NCBI RefSeq assembly: GCF_033958435.1 | Contig: NC_134147.1 | Span: forward strand, 45,688,001 to 45,752,000 | Origin: Carettochelys insculpta | Lineage: Eukaryota > Chordata > Testudines > Carettochelyidae | Direction of reading: 5' to 3' | DNA length: 64,000 nt | In this document: positions 24,028-34,591 of the stretch, in pieces | Position numbering within the stretch: the stretch's first letter is position 1 | Layout of the letters: each line of letters starts with the position of its first letter | Notes under the pieces: generated by a model | What the model was told of the DNA's origin: nothing | Database searches by the model: none | The model's input: only the letters and a program-made list of their open reading frames with translations | Program-made: the position numbers and the translations under genes

Positions 24028-24466
24028 TTATTGTGTTTATTCTTTATTCTTTAAGTGTCTCACTGGTTACTTCAGGGCATGCCTGCCATTAAAGCAGTGA
24101 ATAGTGGTGGCTCAGTAGTACCAAGCCCCAGCGAGTGAATCCATCTTCTTCTTCAGAATAACTTGTCACAGATGCTGTGCTTCTCTGCTCCCCTCCAGTA
24201 GCTCAACATGGAGAGCAGCAGAGCCTCAGGCTGGCAAAATTTTCCGTACAACTTTTTTTATGGGGAAACTGGATTTTCACATACCATGTTCTGTGCTGTT
24301 ATTTAGCTGTAATTCACCCCTAAATGTCTTCCAAGAGCCCAGTAAGCAGTGGAAGTGTTGGTAATGTGCTAGACAATATTGACCTCTCGTGGTTCAGCAA
24401 ATTCACTCATCTGGCACCGGTTGAAAACCGAGGGTGTAGGATTGGAGAAGTTCAACCTGTACAGTG

Positions 24467-25158
24467 CAATGCTCTCGAACATGGTTTTCCAAAAGGGGGC
24501 CATGCCCCCCTGGGGGGCCATGAAGAAATTCCAGGGGGGCATGAGGCATCCCAGCCACCCCCATCAGTCCCCCCACCCAAAGAAAAAGCCGGCCTTTGCT
24601 TCCAGCTCTCAGCCCCTGCCATTTTATGTGGGTGACCCGTTGAAGCCTCTGTAAAAAGCAGGTAGCTGGCAAACACCCACATGGAGCTAGCTGCCTCCTG
24701 CAAAGGTGAGTGAGTGTGGGTTGGAGAGGGGAGGGGAAGGAGAAGGGGGTTAGATGGGGGGCTGGTGGTGCCTGACTTTGGGGGAGGGGAGGGGCTCAGG
24801 CAACAAGCTTGTGGGGCTCATGAGGCTTGGATGGCTGGCCCCAACATCACAAGGCTTGGGCAGCTTAGGCTGCCGGGCAGGTGGCTGGCCCCAGAAGCGT
24901 GGGGCTTGGGCAGCTGGTGGGCTGGCAGCTAGCCCTGGCAGCATGAGGCTCAGGCGGGCGACTGATGGGCAGGCAGCTGGCCCCAGCAGCACAGGGCTCT
25001 GGTGGGTGGGTGGCTGGCCCCAGCAGTGCAGGGCTCGTATTGAATTGAATTTGTTGTTGAAAGGGGGTTGGATGATGGTAAAGAAGAGGTGGGGGGGGCA
25101 TGAAGATTTCTCAAAAATGAAAAGCGGGTCATGATGCTGAAAAGTTGGGGAACCACTA
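24467..25158. mobile_element. hAT-like non-autonomous element
   Basis: The left end CAATGCTCTCGAACATGGTT resembles, and the right end AAAGTTGGGGAACCACTA is the inverse of, the CAGTGGTTCTCAACYTTT terminus common to many hAT elements. Just inside the right end is GGGTCATGATGCTGAAAAGT. No 8-bp target duplication could be matched, so the exact ends are uncertain. The centre is a GC-rich imperfect tandem array. Confidence 0.6.
24824..25035. repeat. Imperfect minisatellite inside the hAT-like element
   Basis: About four degenerate units built on GGCTGGCCCCAGCAGCR and a following GGGGCTTGGGCAGCTGGTGG, roughly 50-60 bp each. It explains the long Pro/Ala- and Gly/Trp-rich open frames on both strands. 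Confidence 0.7.
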
Positions 25159-26248
25159 CTCTTGAATGTGGTTGGGGGAGCAAAGTCTAGTGGCCTTTAG
25201 CATCTGACCTACCTCCACCCCCTCAGAGCTGCAGGGGCCCAGAACTGAAGCAGAGCCAGTAAGTGATTTCAAAGAGGCACTGGCCACTTATCTGATGGGG
25301 AGCTGAAAGGGATGCAGGACCCACAAGAAAGGGCAGGGAGGGTAGAGGGTTGGATGGGGCTTGCCTGCCCTGGAGCAGTGGGAGGGAGGAATTGTAGCCC
25401 AAGAGCTCGGGGGGTGGTGGAGAGGGTAGAGGAAGGTGCATTTATCAATAGGTGGAGGAAGGAGCCACAAATCACCTAGTCACTGATGTTGTTTGAAAGT
25501 TCAGAACTGATTTTGTATGGGAAGATGGGCTCAGTAGTAGGGATGTGGAGAGGAGATGTCATTGGTAAAGAACAACAGGGAGTTTTAAAATGCTTCATGA
25601 CTGTGCCTGAGAAGGGGAACCATTGTACTTCACTTCCTTCTCCAAAGCATTCTGAAATCTCCTAATGAAAAGTGCTCTCTAAGGCAGAGGTGATAGTATT
25701 ATTATTATTAATTGGCCAATGTAATAATGTCTGGAGATCAGGTTCTAGGTTGCCATCTCGGCACATTGCGATCTGGATTTTGGGTTAGACAGTAAGAACT
25801 TCATTCACTGCATTGAAAAACAAAAAGTTCCTGCAGGTTTCTGATTTATTTTGATTTAAGGATATTACATTTTATTTTGCAGTAACGTATATTTGACTCA
25901 TTGAAAGCTCTTTTTTTTTGACACACCATTATTCACTTTCTCAATATGATAAAAGGTTATTGTGCCTTTTCCCTAGCTTCAATCAATTGTTGTCTATATT
26001 TATCCTAACAATGGAAGCTCTTTATCACATGGCTCCAAGTCAATGTATGTACAGAACTAGTATAAAACATACTTCAGCTTGTCACAACTTGATTTTTTTA
26101 TTATTATTATTATTGTAAGACATTTTCTATAGTTATGCCTATACTAGTAAAAAATAGAGGTTAATAATAGTTGTTTCCCATTTTCCATTCCAGTTACAGT
26201 TCCCCTTATGGTTAATGTTTTTAGTAGTACTAGTACTATAGACAAATG

Positions 26249-26680
26249 GACTATGTCTACACAAGAAGCCTCTGTCAACAGAAGTCGCTATGGGAAAGGA
26301 TTTCCCAGGAAAACTTCCATCGACAGATTACATCTACACATATAAAGAGATCAAAAGAGCAGTCCACTCTGTCGACAGAGAGCAGTCAGACTGCCTGGCC
26401 CTCTCTCAAAAGAATGGCTGACCGTAAGTTCTGCAACTAGGGCTGCCCCATGAACTGGAAGCCCTCTCTGTCAACAAAAGGGCCCCGGAGTGTCTACCTG
26501 GCTGTTTTGTTGACAGAACACTGTTGAGAGAGGCGTTATACCTCTCCCTGTTCAGGTAAAATACTGCCGGCACATGTGCTGGGTTTTGTTGACAAAATGC
26601 ATTGTGCGTGTAGATGTACTGCGGTTTTTCCCGACAAAAGACCACTTTTGCCAGTAAATGCCTCTTATGTAGATGTAGCC
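26249..26680. mobile_element. 432-bp MITE with CTGTCGACAGAG cores (Harbinger-like)
   Basis: Starts GACTATGTCTACACAAGAAG, ends TTATGTAGATGTAGCC. Flanked by ATG at 26246-26248 and 26681-26683. The interior has repeated CTGTCGACAGAG / TGTTGACAGA words in both orientations. Same terminal motif as the 711-bp elements but a different interior; 45972-46394 is a second copy of this type. Confidence 0.78.
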
Positions 26681-26934
26681 ATGGTGTCCTACAAGTTTAC
26701 ATGATGTTTACAAGGTAAGAAACATACCCTGCTTTGAAGAGTTTACCATCTTTAATGAATAGCGCCCAAGAAATACTACAGAAATATGTACCCAAAATAA
26801 TGATACTTTTTTTCTTAGGTAATATGTGTCTTACATCAGTTGCAGTAAACAGCAGACTGGGACCAAATCCTGAAACTTTTACTCACCTAAGTAATTCTTA
26901 CTCTTACAAGTATTCCAACTGCCAGAATAGACTC

Positions 26935-27294
26935 CAGTAAAACCCTGAGTTATACAGGGGTTGTGTTACTGCAAACCCTGCCTAACTCAAATTTTTGCAC
27001 AAGCCAGGGAGGGGAGCGGGGAACCAGGCTAACACTGAGTTTCCAGCTCCCCACTGCTTGTGGGACCTGGGAAACAGAACAGCCCACCAGGGCTGGTCGG
27101 TTTCCTGACTGCTTCTCCCCCAGCCTTCCCCCTGCTGTGTGGCTTACAGGCTGAATGCCACACAGCTGGGGGAGGGCAGAGAGAAGGGGCTCTTAGCCTG
27201 CTTAGCTGCCCACAGCCACAGAGCAGTTTCAGGTTGTGCTTAGCTTGAATTTAATTGAATAATAATTGAAGCCGCATATTTCAGGGATTTACTG
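26935..27294. mobile_element. pogo/Tigger-like DNA element
   Basis: Left end CAGTAAAACCCTGAGTTATA and right end GCATATTTCAGGGATTTACTG are imperfect inverted repeats. The middle is GC-rich and non-coding. A TA duplication is visible only on the right side, so the left end may have mutated. Confidence 0.5.
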
Positions 27295-27732
27295 TACAAG
27301 TTTCTTATTTATCCGGCTGATGATGGGGAGGCAACAGTTTCCCATACAGCAAGTAACCTGTAGCTGCTGCCTTTCTACTAATAATTCAGATTTCTAAGTT
27401 GGATCAGATATACACCTCTTACTAAACAATTTAAAGTTTTTCTCAGGTTAGTGAAAATTAATAATAGAATAGAATACAAAAGGTGAGGGAAATGGTGTGT
27501 AGGGAGGGATCAAAGTGATGAAACTATGTCTGCCACCTTGAGTAAAAAATGGCAATAGTACTGTTGAATTTAGTGAAAATCATAATGGTTGGGTATCCAT
27601 CCATAAGTGGTGTTCTAGCTGATTACTGGCTCTAAATGGTAGCTGAAAAGCTTGAAGAAATCACAAAAGCTTGAAGAAAATCAAATACTAGTGTGTATGC
27701 ATGTGTGTACAGCTATAGAGAGGTTTCTGTGA

Positions 27733-27773
27733 CCCCCATCCAGCAAGGCACTTAAGCTCATTTGTAACATTAA
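27733..27773. repeat. Old palindromic amniote repeat, left half
   Basis: ACCCCCATCCAGCAAGGCAC TTAAGCTCATTTG is the start of a widespread old amniote repeat built on AAGCACATGCTTAA-type words. It continues at 28210 after the MITE insertion. Confidence 0.5.
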
Positions 27774-28209
27774 GGCCATGTCTACACTAGCCCCAAACTT
27801 TGAAATGGCCACGCAAATGGCCATTTCGAAGTTTACTAATGAAGCGCTGAAATGCATATTCAGCGCTTCATTAGCATGTGGGCGGCCACGGCGCTTTGAA
27901 ATTGACACGGCTTGCCGCTGCGCGGCTCGTCCCGACGGGGCTCCTTTTCGAAAGGACCCCACCTACTTCGAAGTCCCCTTATTCCCATGAGCAGATAGGA
28001 ATAAGGGGACTTCAAAGTAGGCGGGGTCCTTTCGAAAAGGAGCCCCGTCGGGATGAGCCGCGCAGCGGCGAGCCGCATCAATTTCAAAGCGCTGCGGCCA
28101 CCCACATGCCAACAAAGCGCTGAGTATGCATTTCAGCGCTTCATTAGTAAACTTCGAAATGGCCATTTGTGTGGCCATTTCGAAGTTTGGGGCTAGTGTA
28201 GACATGGCC
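27774..28209. mobile_element. 436-bp foldback MITE, near-perfect palindrome
   Basis: Two arms of about 210 bp, mostly matching (left GGCCATGTCTACACTAGCCC, right GGGCTAGTGTAGACATGGCC), around a short centre near CCCATGAGCAGATAGG (27986-28001). The target duplication TAA is at 27771-27773 and 28210-28212. The arms carry GAAGCGCTGAAATGCAT, CATTTCGAAGTTT and CCTTTTCGAAAGGACCCC words. Matching open frames appear on both strands because of the palindrome. No transposase. The terminal motif is shared with the 711-bp family. Confidence 0.88.
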
Positions 28210-28285
28210 TAAGTGCCTGACTAATGGCATTGAAAATCGTGGGGCTGCTTGTGTGCCTGAAGTTTAGCATGTGCTTAAGTGTGTT
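28210..28285. repeat. Old palindromic amniote repeat, right half
   Basis: TAAGTGCCTGACTAATGGCA ... AGTTTAGCATGTGCTTAAGTG continues the repeat interrupted by the foldback MITE, showing the order of insertion. Confidence 0.5.
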
Positions 28286-28789
28286 TTTCTCTCAATTTTT
28301 CTCTCAATTTCCTTACATTACAGTCATAGGGTTAACACAGAGGGAAATAGCATGAAAAGTATCAGACCAGAATAGAAGTAGTGATGAGATTTCTTCCTGC
28401 TGATCCAAAACGTAAGAGAAACAGCTACAGCTAATCCATTCACACTGATGGGGTGAGGATTCTGGCCCTCCAGCTGCAGGTTTACTCAGACTTCAAGCAG
28501 CAGCAGAAGATAAGGCTCCTAAAAAGTAAAAGAAATAAAAGCATCAAACACTTGGTGACTCACTTGGTGAGTTGTGTGGCCTCATCATAATAAATCTGCC
28601 TTCATATATGGCAGGCACCACCCGTGTTGCAATGGGCTGTGGTGGTTTCTCCCAAAGAGGAGGCTGTAGTAGGAGAAGCTGGGTAGGACTGAAGTGTATT
28701 TGGAGGTGCTGCATGAGGAATCTCTCACTTACCCTGCTGTGGATAGAAACCACACTGGGACAATTTGCTGACAACTGCACCACAAATCT

Positions 28790-29150
28790 CTCTTGTATAC
28801 AGGGTCACCAACTGCGGAGCAAAGGGGGCAAAGTTGCCCCTTCGCTTCATGACTTAAAAGGGTCTAGGGCTCCTGGTTGCCCCAGCTGCTACCACAGCAG
28901 CAGCAGCGGCCAGTGCCGTAGGCCCTTTAAATTACCACCAGAGCCACGTGTGGTGTGGTCCAGGCAATACTCGAGGACTGGTAGTGGGAGTTGCAACACA
29001 GTTTGGGCAGCATTGAGGGAGAGCTGCCCCTAGTCTTGCCTCTTCTCTCCAAGGCCCTGTCCCTCCTGGGAGGGGCTGGAGCCACCCCCCAATCCCCACC
29101 CCACACACAAACACACATTGCCCAGGGCCTGGCAACGTGTGTTGCCACCC
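28790..29150. repeat. GC-rich repeat family 2, copy 1
   Basis: Aligns by eye with 48975-49280: GGGGCAAAGTTGCCCC..., AAAAGGGTCTAGGGCTCCTG, CAGCAGCGGCCAGTGCCGTA GGCCCTTTAAATTACC, AGAGC. Class unknown; no transposase or LTR ends were recognised. Confidence 0.6.
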
Positions 29151-29377
29151 CTTTATGTATGGTTTAATAGTGACTCGTGAAGGCCTTTTTCATACTCTGC
29201 TTTCTTTCTTTTCTCTGCTTCATCTTTTGATGCTTCCACAACATAGAAAGCCACTGAGGTTGCACTAGCCAGGCTTGTCCAACAGCTGCATGACCCAGAA
29301 GCCAATAAAGCCTGAACTATATCTTTCATCTGGGCCATTGCAGGTACCCAGGTCTGGAGCAATCCACAGATATTTCA

Positions 29378-29472
29378 AAAACAACAAAAAGTCCTGTGGC
29401 ATCTTATAGACTAACGAATATTTTGGAGTATAAACTTTCGTGGGCAAAGACCCGCTTCATCAGATGCATGAC
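29378..29472. mobile_element. Penelope-like element tail fragment
   Basis: AACAACAAAAAGTCCTGTGG CATCTTATAGACTAACGAAT ATTTTGGAGTATAAACTTTC GTGGGCAAAGACCCGCTTCA TCAGATGCATGAC. It is parallel in design to the ends of the element at 22451-23261 (AGTCCAGTAGCACTTTAAAG ACTAAC...CTTTCGTGGGACAGGCCCAC TTCTTCAGA), so it is probably a related subfamily. Confidence 0.65.
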
Positions 29473-31215
29473 TGGCTGTTTCAGCTACTGGTAGTGCAAT
29501 AGCTGAAAACATATTTGAGGTGGCGCAGGGTCACGCTACCGCAGGACTTGAGCCGCCAGCTTCCCAGGAAGCAATTTTCCTCTGGCTTTGGTACTATTCT
29601 GAGGTACTGTCTGTTGCTCTGACACACCAGGCACATTGCAACACTATTTGGGAGCCAAACACATTAAATTGCATAGAGAGATGTTACCATAACACAGCGA
29701 GTCAATGCATCTGGGAGTCAGGATATAATAGATGTCTGAGAATTACTTCCCATCTTTATGCAAACTTCCTTTTCTAATTTTTTGCCATGCAATAGTCTCT
29801 TTTCGTATGTGAGATGAATTTAAGGGCCATTAGTAGGTAGCTGAGTTGAGGTCCTGTAGAAATGTTGAAATAAAATCTGTCATGTTATTCCCTAAAAGCA
29901 CATAATTTTCACTAGGTGGGGATGTAAGGAATGTTTGTGAGACGGGGAGCCTCTGGTGCATGACATATGTGATTCAAGTTGTTTCTGGAGCTGATAGAAA
30001 AAACTCCTTTCAACTATTAGCAGAAAAAAATAGTATTTTCAAGCTGAGACTCTACATTAAATAATTTAACATCTTAAAGGATGCAGGGTGTGTGTCTCAA
30101 ACTTTTACTCTTTAATGGATTGTTTATCAGAATAGATTTTTCTATACTCTGATAATTTCATTAACACTATCAGAATTTAAAAAAAAACACAAAAATCCAC
30201 TTTGCGTAAACCAGAAGCCAAACTAATTCCCCCCTCTCCCCTTAGAAAACACAAGCAACATGGAAAGAACTTTTGGCAACAGAATGTCCGGATAAATATG
30301 CCAGATTCCATACAAACAAAATTATTAAAATAATCACAATACAGTATTTGGGTATTAAAAAGATGTCATTAAATATAACAATAATGTTAGCAGCGATATA
30401 TCCATCCTATATGATTTGTCTGTGTGTATGCAGAAGGAAAGGCTATTTTCATAGCATCTTTCCTATGCTGAGATTGTAAACTATATGACAGATGGGTCAA
30501 GTCCTGATTGCAGTATTCTAACATTTGGAATAGCAAGTAACATATTTGATAAAGCTGGCAAGTTTTATATATGATTCAACCCAGAATATAAAAGCCACTA
30601 GAATTCCAACTTGAAAATAATTAAATGAGCTGGAAACAATCAGAAGCCACACATTTTTAAAGTGACAGATTTTTTTATATGTTTAAATTACATGAAGAAT
30701 GCAAGAATATTTTATAGCTCCATTTCACCAACAGTGGTGTTTAAGTCTAAAAGCTGTAATTGGGCTTTGCAAAGCAATTAATTGCTATGTTCATTGGTTT
30801 GATATTAAACCTCAAATAAGCATTGGGGCATGTTCAATGGGTAACGTTTTTTACCATCGTGGGATGCAAAAACAAGGCAATATTATGTCAGATTTCTCAC
30901 ACTCCTAGAAGTTTAAAATTATACTCAACTCCTTTGTGCATGTGGCTTCATGAAATACAATTAGCATTCAACTGAATTTTAAGCATCCTGCTTGCAAAGC
31001 CCTGTGCTGCAGTAGAATCTGCTGACTTCAAAAATATTTGTCATTAAATGATGTTATAATGGTGTAATACTTTAAGTAATGGTTATCAGCTTATTCAGTT
31101 TGTATTTTATCATTTCTGCTTTCTTTTCTTTCAAAGTTTGCATCTTTTAGTCACTGTTTATGAAGTCATATGTCTCTTTACTTTTGGTGTGTCTCTCTCC
31201 ATCGCTCACAAACAG

Positions 31216-31320
31216 CTCGTCCATCTAAGCCCAAGCCACCAGCTGGGCCATCACCAGTCTATCAAACGCAGCGTAACATGATAAATCAGATACTCAAAGG
31301 CATGCCTAGACAAACACCAA
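31216..31320 (+). CDS. CADPS: Candidate CADPS cassette exon, 105 nt, Pro-rich basic
   Basis: Seen: acceptor ctcacaaacag|CTCGTCC after a CU-rich run (TGTGTCTCTCTCCATCGCTC), and donor CACCAA|gtactg (weak). It is 105 nt, a multiple of three, phase 1-1, matching the junction between 19651-19668 and 34485-34591. It adds 35 residues: ARPSKPKPPAGPSPVYQTQR then NMINQILKGMPRQTP, with the next codon becoming Lys. Proline and basic residues dominate the first half, an SH3- or WW-ligand-like composition, and the second half looks like a short amphipathic helix. There is no stop in frame. I do not recall this segment in mammalian CADPS. The exon is supported by phase, length and splice signals only; the weak donor suggests optional, perhaps tissue-specific, use. 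Confidence 0.7.
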
Positions 31321-32870
31321 GTACTGTAATAGTTTTTCCTTTCTTTTATTCAACCGCCTTCTAGTTTAGTGTTTTTTTTAAATTGTTTTAGCTTAGTGTA
31401 ATATTAGGAAGCTAGTCCTACAGTGAGGATTTTTTAAACTACCTAGCATGCCAATGTAGGTTTTTAGAGTTGTAGAAATAGTAGCATTTATTTCAGAATG
31501 TCCACATTTTTTGTCTAGCAATGTCTGACATATGCAACATTTTCAAATATCAACGTCAGCACAAAATAACATTGTTGTTGCATAACATTTTGCATGATAA
31601 TAATGAATATGTATGAGCTTTAAACGATGTTGTATGAAATGTTTGAGAAGTATATGGTATACGTTTCACTTAACTGTCAGTGCTCCAGTTATCTCAGCAG
31701 AATATTCTGATGTATAGTAATGTACCCAGAGAAATATTTTAAGTAAAGGGGGAAAAAAAAAGATTGACATCTGCTGGCTGCCAAAGTTGATAAAGCAAAA
31801 TATTTTCTTTAAAGACAGCATCTCTGAGCAGTTGTTCTTATTAACACTTTTGTCTTTTAGCTGTGTTTCAGAACAGATCACTGCCACGACTGAAAGAACA
31901 AACTTTACTGGGGTTTATAATGCTGCCGTTACAGTCAGTGTTAAAGCTCTTATTGACTTCAGTGGGGTGGAAGAGCACCCATGTATTTTTGAAGAGTTTT
32001 TTAGGCTCTTGTTGCAATAAAGAAAAACAGTGTCTCTGCTGAAGCATTTGCATGCATAAAAAAAAATAAAAAAAAATGACGAGTTAATAATTAACTCTCT
32101 ATTCAGTATTTGGCTTGATAACATTTTGAAGGAAAACCTGAGAAAAATTTTTCAGACTAGAGCAGTGCATGAGCCTAAAGTCTGTATCTGGAGCTAAGTC
32201 CATCAGAACTTCTGCACAAAAAGTAGTTTATGAGACTGGGACCTGGTGCTGCATAAATAGAAATGTTATTTTTAAAGGAACCAAACATCTATCACTCCCA
32301 TTGATTTCAGAGCTCGATGCTCATCCCTTTTTAAAAATTCAGGGCATAACCATGGATCCTAACAGCGAACTTAGGTCCTTAATTTTTGGCTTCTGATACT
32401 GAAAATATTGGGCTGGTCCTTTTAATTAGCAATCATCTAACTATAGGGGTATGTTTAAAAAAAAATGTTTCTGGTGAAATGCAGGTCCTGTTACAGTCAA
32501 CATGAAAACTCTCATAGACTTGAGGGAGTCAAGGTGGAAGTCATATTTCTTGCAGGCCCTCATCCAGCAAAGCGCTCACCGTTGTGCTCAACTTTAAATT
32601 CATGTTTAACTCAATCAGGGATGACTTGAATTTTCAGTGGAATCTGAATGTATTCAGCACCCGGCTCCAGTTGAATTTCAACTGATTCTCTCTGTCACCT
32701 TTGAAAATCCAAGTCTAGTGCCTTGCACAAAGGGGTTTAATGCAGCTTAACTAATCCCCATGTCTGGTGAATTGAGATTAGCTTTCCACCGTGTTTTCAT
32801 GTAGACCAGCCCAAAGTCAGATTTCACAACCATGAGTCGCCAGCGTTCGTCCTTAGGGACCCGTCTTACT

Positions 32871-33130
32871 GGCTACGTCCACGCTACAAACTTACAGAGG
32901 CTCAGATACTGCACTGCAGCTGCCCTGCTATCAGGGTCTCCCACAGAGCCACCCTACACTGATGGAAGACAGCTCAGCATAATTAAACCAACCCCAGTTG
33001 GCAGCGTCAGCAGGAGAGTGATGTCTGTGCAGGTTCTTTTGCTGGTGAAATTTATGTCAGGTTGGGAGCAGTATTTTCACACTCCTGACTGACAGAAGTT
33101 TTACCAACAAAATGCTAGTGCGAACATAGC
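32871..33130. mobile_element. 260-bp MITE-like element (degenerate)
   Basis: Begins GGCTACGTCCACGCTACAAA and ends GCTAGTGCGAACATAGC, an imperfect inverse. Flanking triplets ACT and ATT differ, so the copy is old or the target duplication has decayed. Confidence 0.55.
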
Positions 33131-33177
33131 ATTGGCCAGTTCCTTGGACTCTTTCATTGATATCTAGATGTCATTTA

Positions 33178-33500
33178 GGCTATGTCTACACTGGCATTCC
33201 TCTTTCAAAACAGGTATGCAAATGAGGGAAACCAAACTGCAAATGAAGTGTTGATTTACATATCTTGCACCTCATTTGCATATTCTTCTTTCGAAAGAAG
33301 AAAAGCGGTGTGGATGCAGCTCCTTCAAAAGTAAAGCCTGTCTTTGAGAGAACCGTTCTTCCTTAAAAAAAAAAAAAGTTCTTTCGAAAGAAGAATATGC
33401 CAGTGAGGTGCCAGATATGTAAACTGGCACCTTATTTGCATTTTCTATTTCCCCACTTGCATGCCTCTTTCGAAAGAGGAACGCAAGTGTAGACAAGGCC
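33178..33500. mobile_element. 323-bp MITE (Harbinger-like)
   Basis: Starts GGCTATGTCTACACTGGCAT, ends GCAAGTGTAGACAAGGCC. Target duplication TTA at 33175-33177 and 33501-33503. The interior has TCTTTCGAAAGA words in both orientations and an A-run near 33366. Confidence 0.82.
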
Positions 33501-34484
33501 TTAGTGAATGGTATAGTTTATGTATTTATTTTTATTTCTAATGAAATATTCTAAAATATGTGTGTTTGCTGTATATAATACATAAGCCTGGTTTTGAGAT
33601 GCACGTAAGCATTAGGTTAAATTCGTTGTAGAAGATTTGGAAAACACTGCAAGATTGTATGAAATATTTCTGCATTTTCACCACCTTACTACAGTATTTG
33701 CATCTGTGATTTCTTTAAGAGATTTTTTGTTTTAAAATAATATATTCCCATAAAACTGTAACTATAAACACTTCAGCTGATTTACCTCTGTGTCCCTTCC
33801 AAATTTTCCCAAGCATAAATCCCTTGTTTTCAGTTTAATGCTATCTGGGAGTAACCAGTGGAGAATTGGACCTGCAACTTTTATTCTATATAGTTGGGTC
33901 CACTTGCAAAGTTGCTACAAGTTTGACATTTTTAACAGATTCCAGCTTCCCTATTAAATAAATAAAAAATATCTCATCTGGGTAAAATTGTTCAGAACAA
34001 CAGGATCTTTTTTAAGAACATGCACTGTATATCATTAAAATTAATGTATCACTGTTATATTCAACAACTTGTTTTTAAAAATCTCCATTTAAACACAACT
34101 CTAAAAATTATATGTACATAGAATACCTCGCAGCACAGTCTACCCAGAGAGGTACATATTGTCAACTGTTAATAGATAGATGCTGTCTCTAGGGAATTTG
34201 CTATTCTCATTTGAATGAATAAAGTGTCACCCACTCAAAATGGAAAGTAAAACAATTCATACCATATTTTGAAAATCAAAGCTGGAGCACTGTGTTTTCA
34301 TAATATAAATTACAAACGTGGCTTTAAAGTTTGCTCGGTACTAATTATAGAGCATTTAACATTTGCATGAAAAGATTTTTTAGCATTGTTAACTATTATG
34401 GGACTTTTAAACTACTTAATGTATTGGCCATACATCTAGCCTCTCATATTTCACTCCATTTTAACTCAAGTTCTTGTACTACAG

Positions 34485-34591
34485 AAAATGTAGGCCGGTT
34501 AGTCACTCCTGCCAAAAAGCTAGAAGATACAATACGTCTGGCAGAACTGGTAATTGAAGTTCTACAGCAGAATGAAGAACACCATGCAGAG
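34485..34591 (+). CDS. CADPS: CADPS exon, [19 protein letters not shown]...
   Basis: 107-nt exon, phase 1 in, phase 0 out. Acceptor gtactacag|AA, donor GCAGAG|gtgagc. After the split Glu it encodes [20 protein letters not shown] then [15 protein letters not shown]. The mammalian form as I recall it has LITPAKK; here it is LVTPAKK. CADPS2 has an unrelated ETMNQASPARKLEEIL-type sequence here, so this exon is diagnostic for CADPS. In some human isoforms a short PHVDKGE-type insert follows this exon; I looked for it in the next intron and did not find it. Confidence 0.95.

Larger units (their letters stand above)
19669..34484 (+). other. CADPS: Largest CADPS intron here (14.8 kb), repeat-rich, with a candidate cassette exon
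   Basis: Holds, in order: a CR1 fragment (21384-21465), a GC-rich repeat copy (21985-22175), a Penelope-like element (22451-23261), a 711-bp MITE (23317-24027), a hAT-like element with an internal minisatellite (24467-25158), a 432-bp MITE (26249-26680), a pogo-like element (26935-27294), an old palindromic repeat split by a 436-bp foldback MITE (27733-28285), a GC-rich repeat copy (28790-29150), a Penelope-like tail (29378-29472), the candidate exon at 31216-31320, and two further MITE-like elements (32871-33130, 33178-33500). Between about 29500 and 31200 and from 33500 to 34484 nothing was recognised. Confidence 0.8.

Noticed and set aside
24754..25134. 126-codon Gly/Trp-rich frame and Pro-rich minus-strand frames
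   Set aside because: Produced by the minisatellite inside the hAT-like element.
27681..28205. Mirror-image open frames of 70-93 codons on both strands
   Set aside because: They are the same sequence read twice because the foldback MITE is palindromic.
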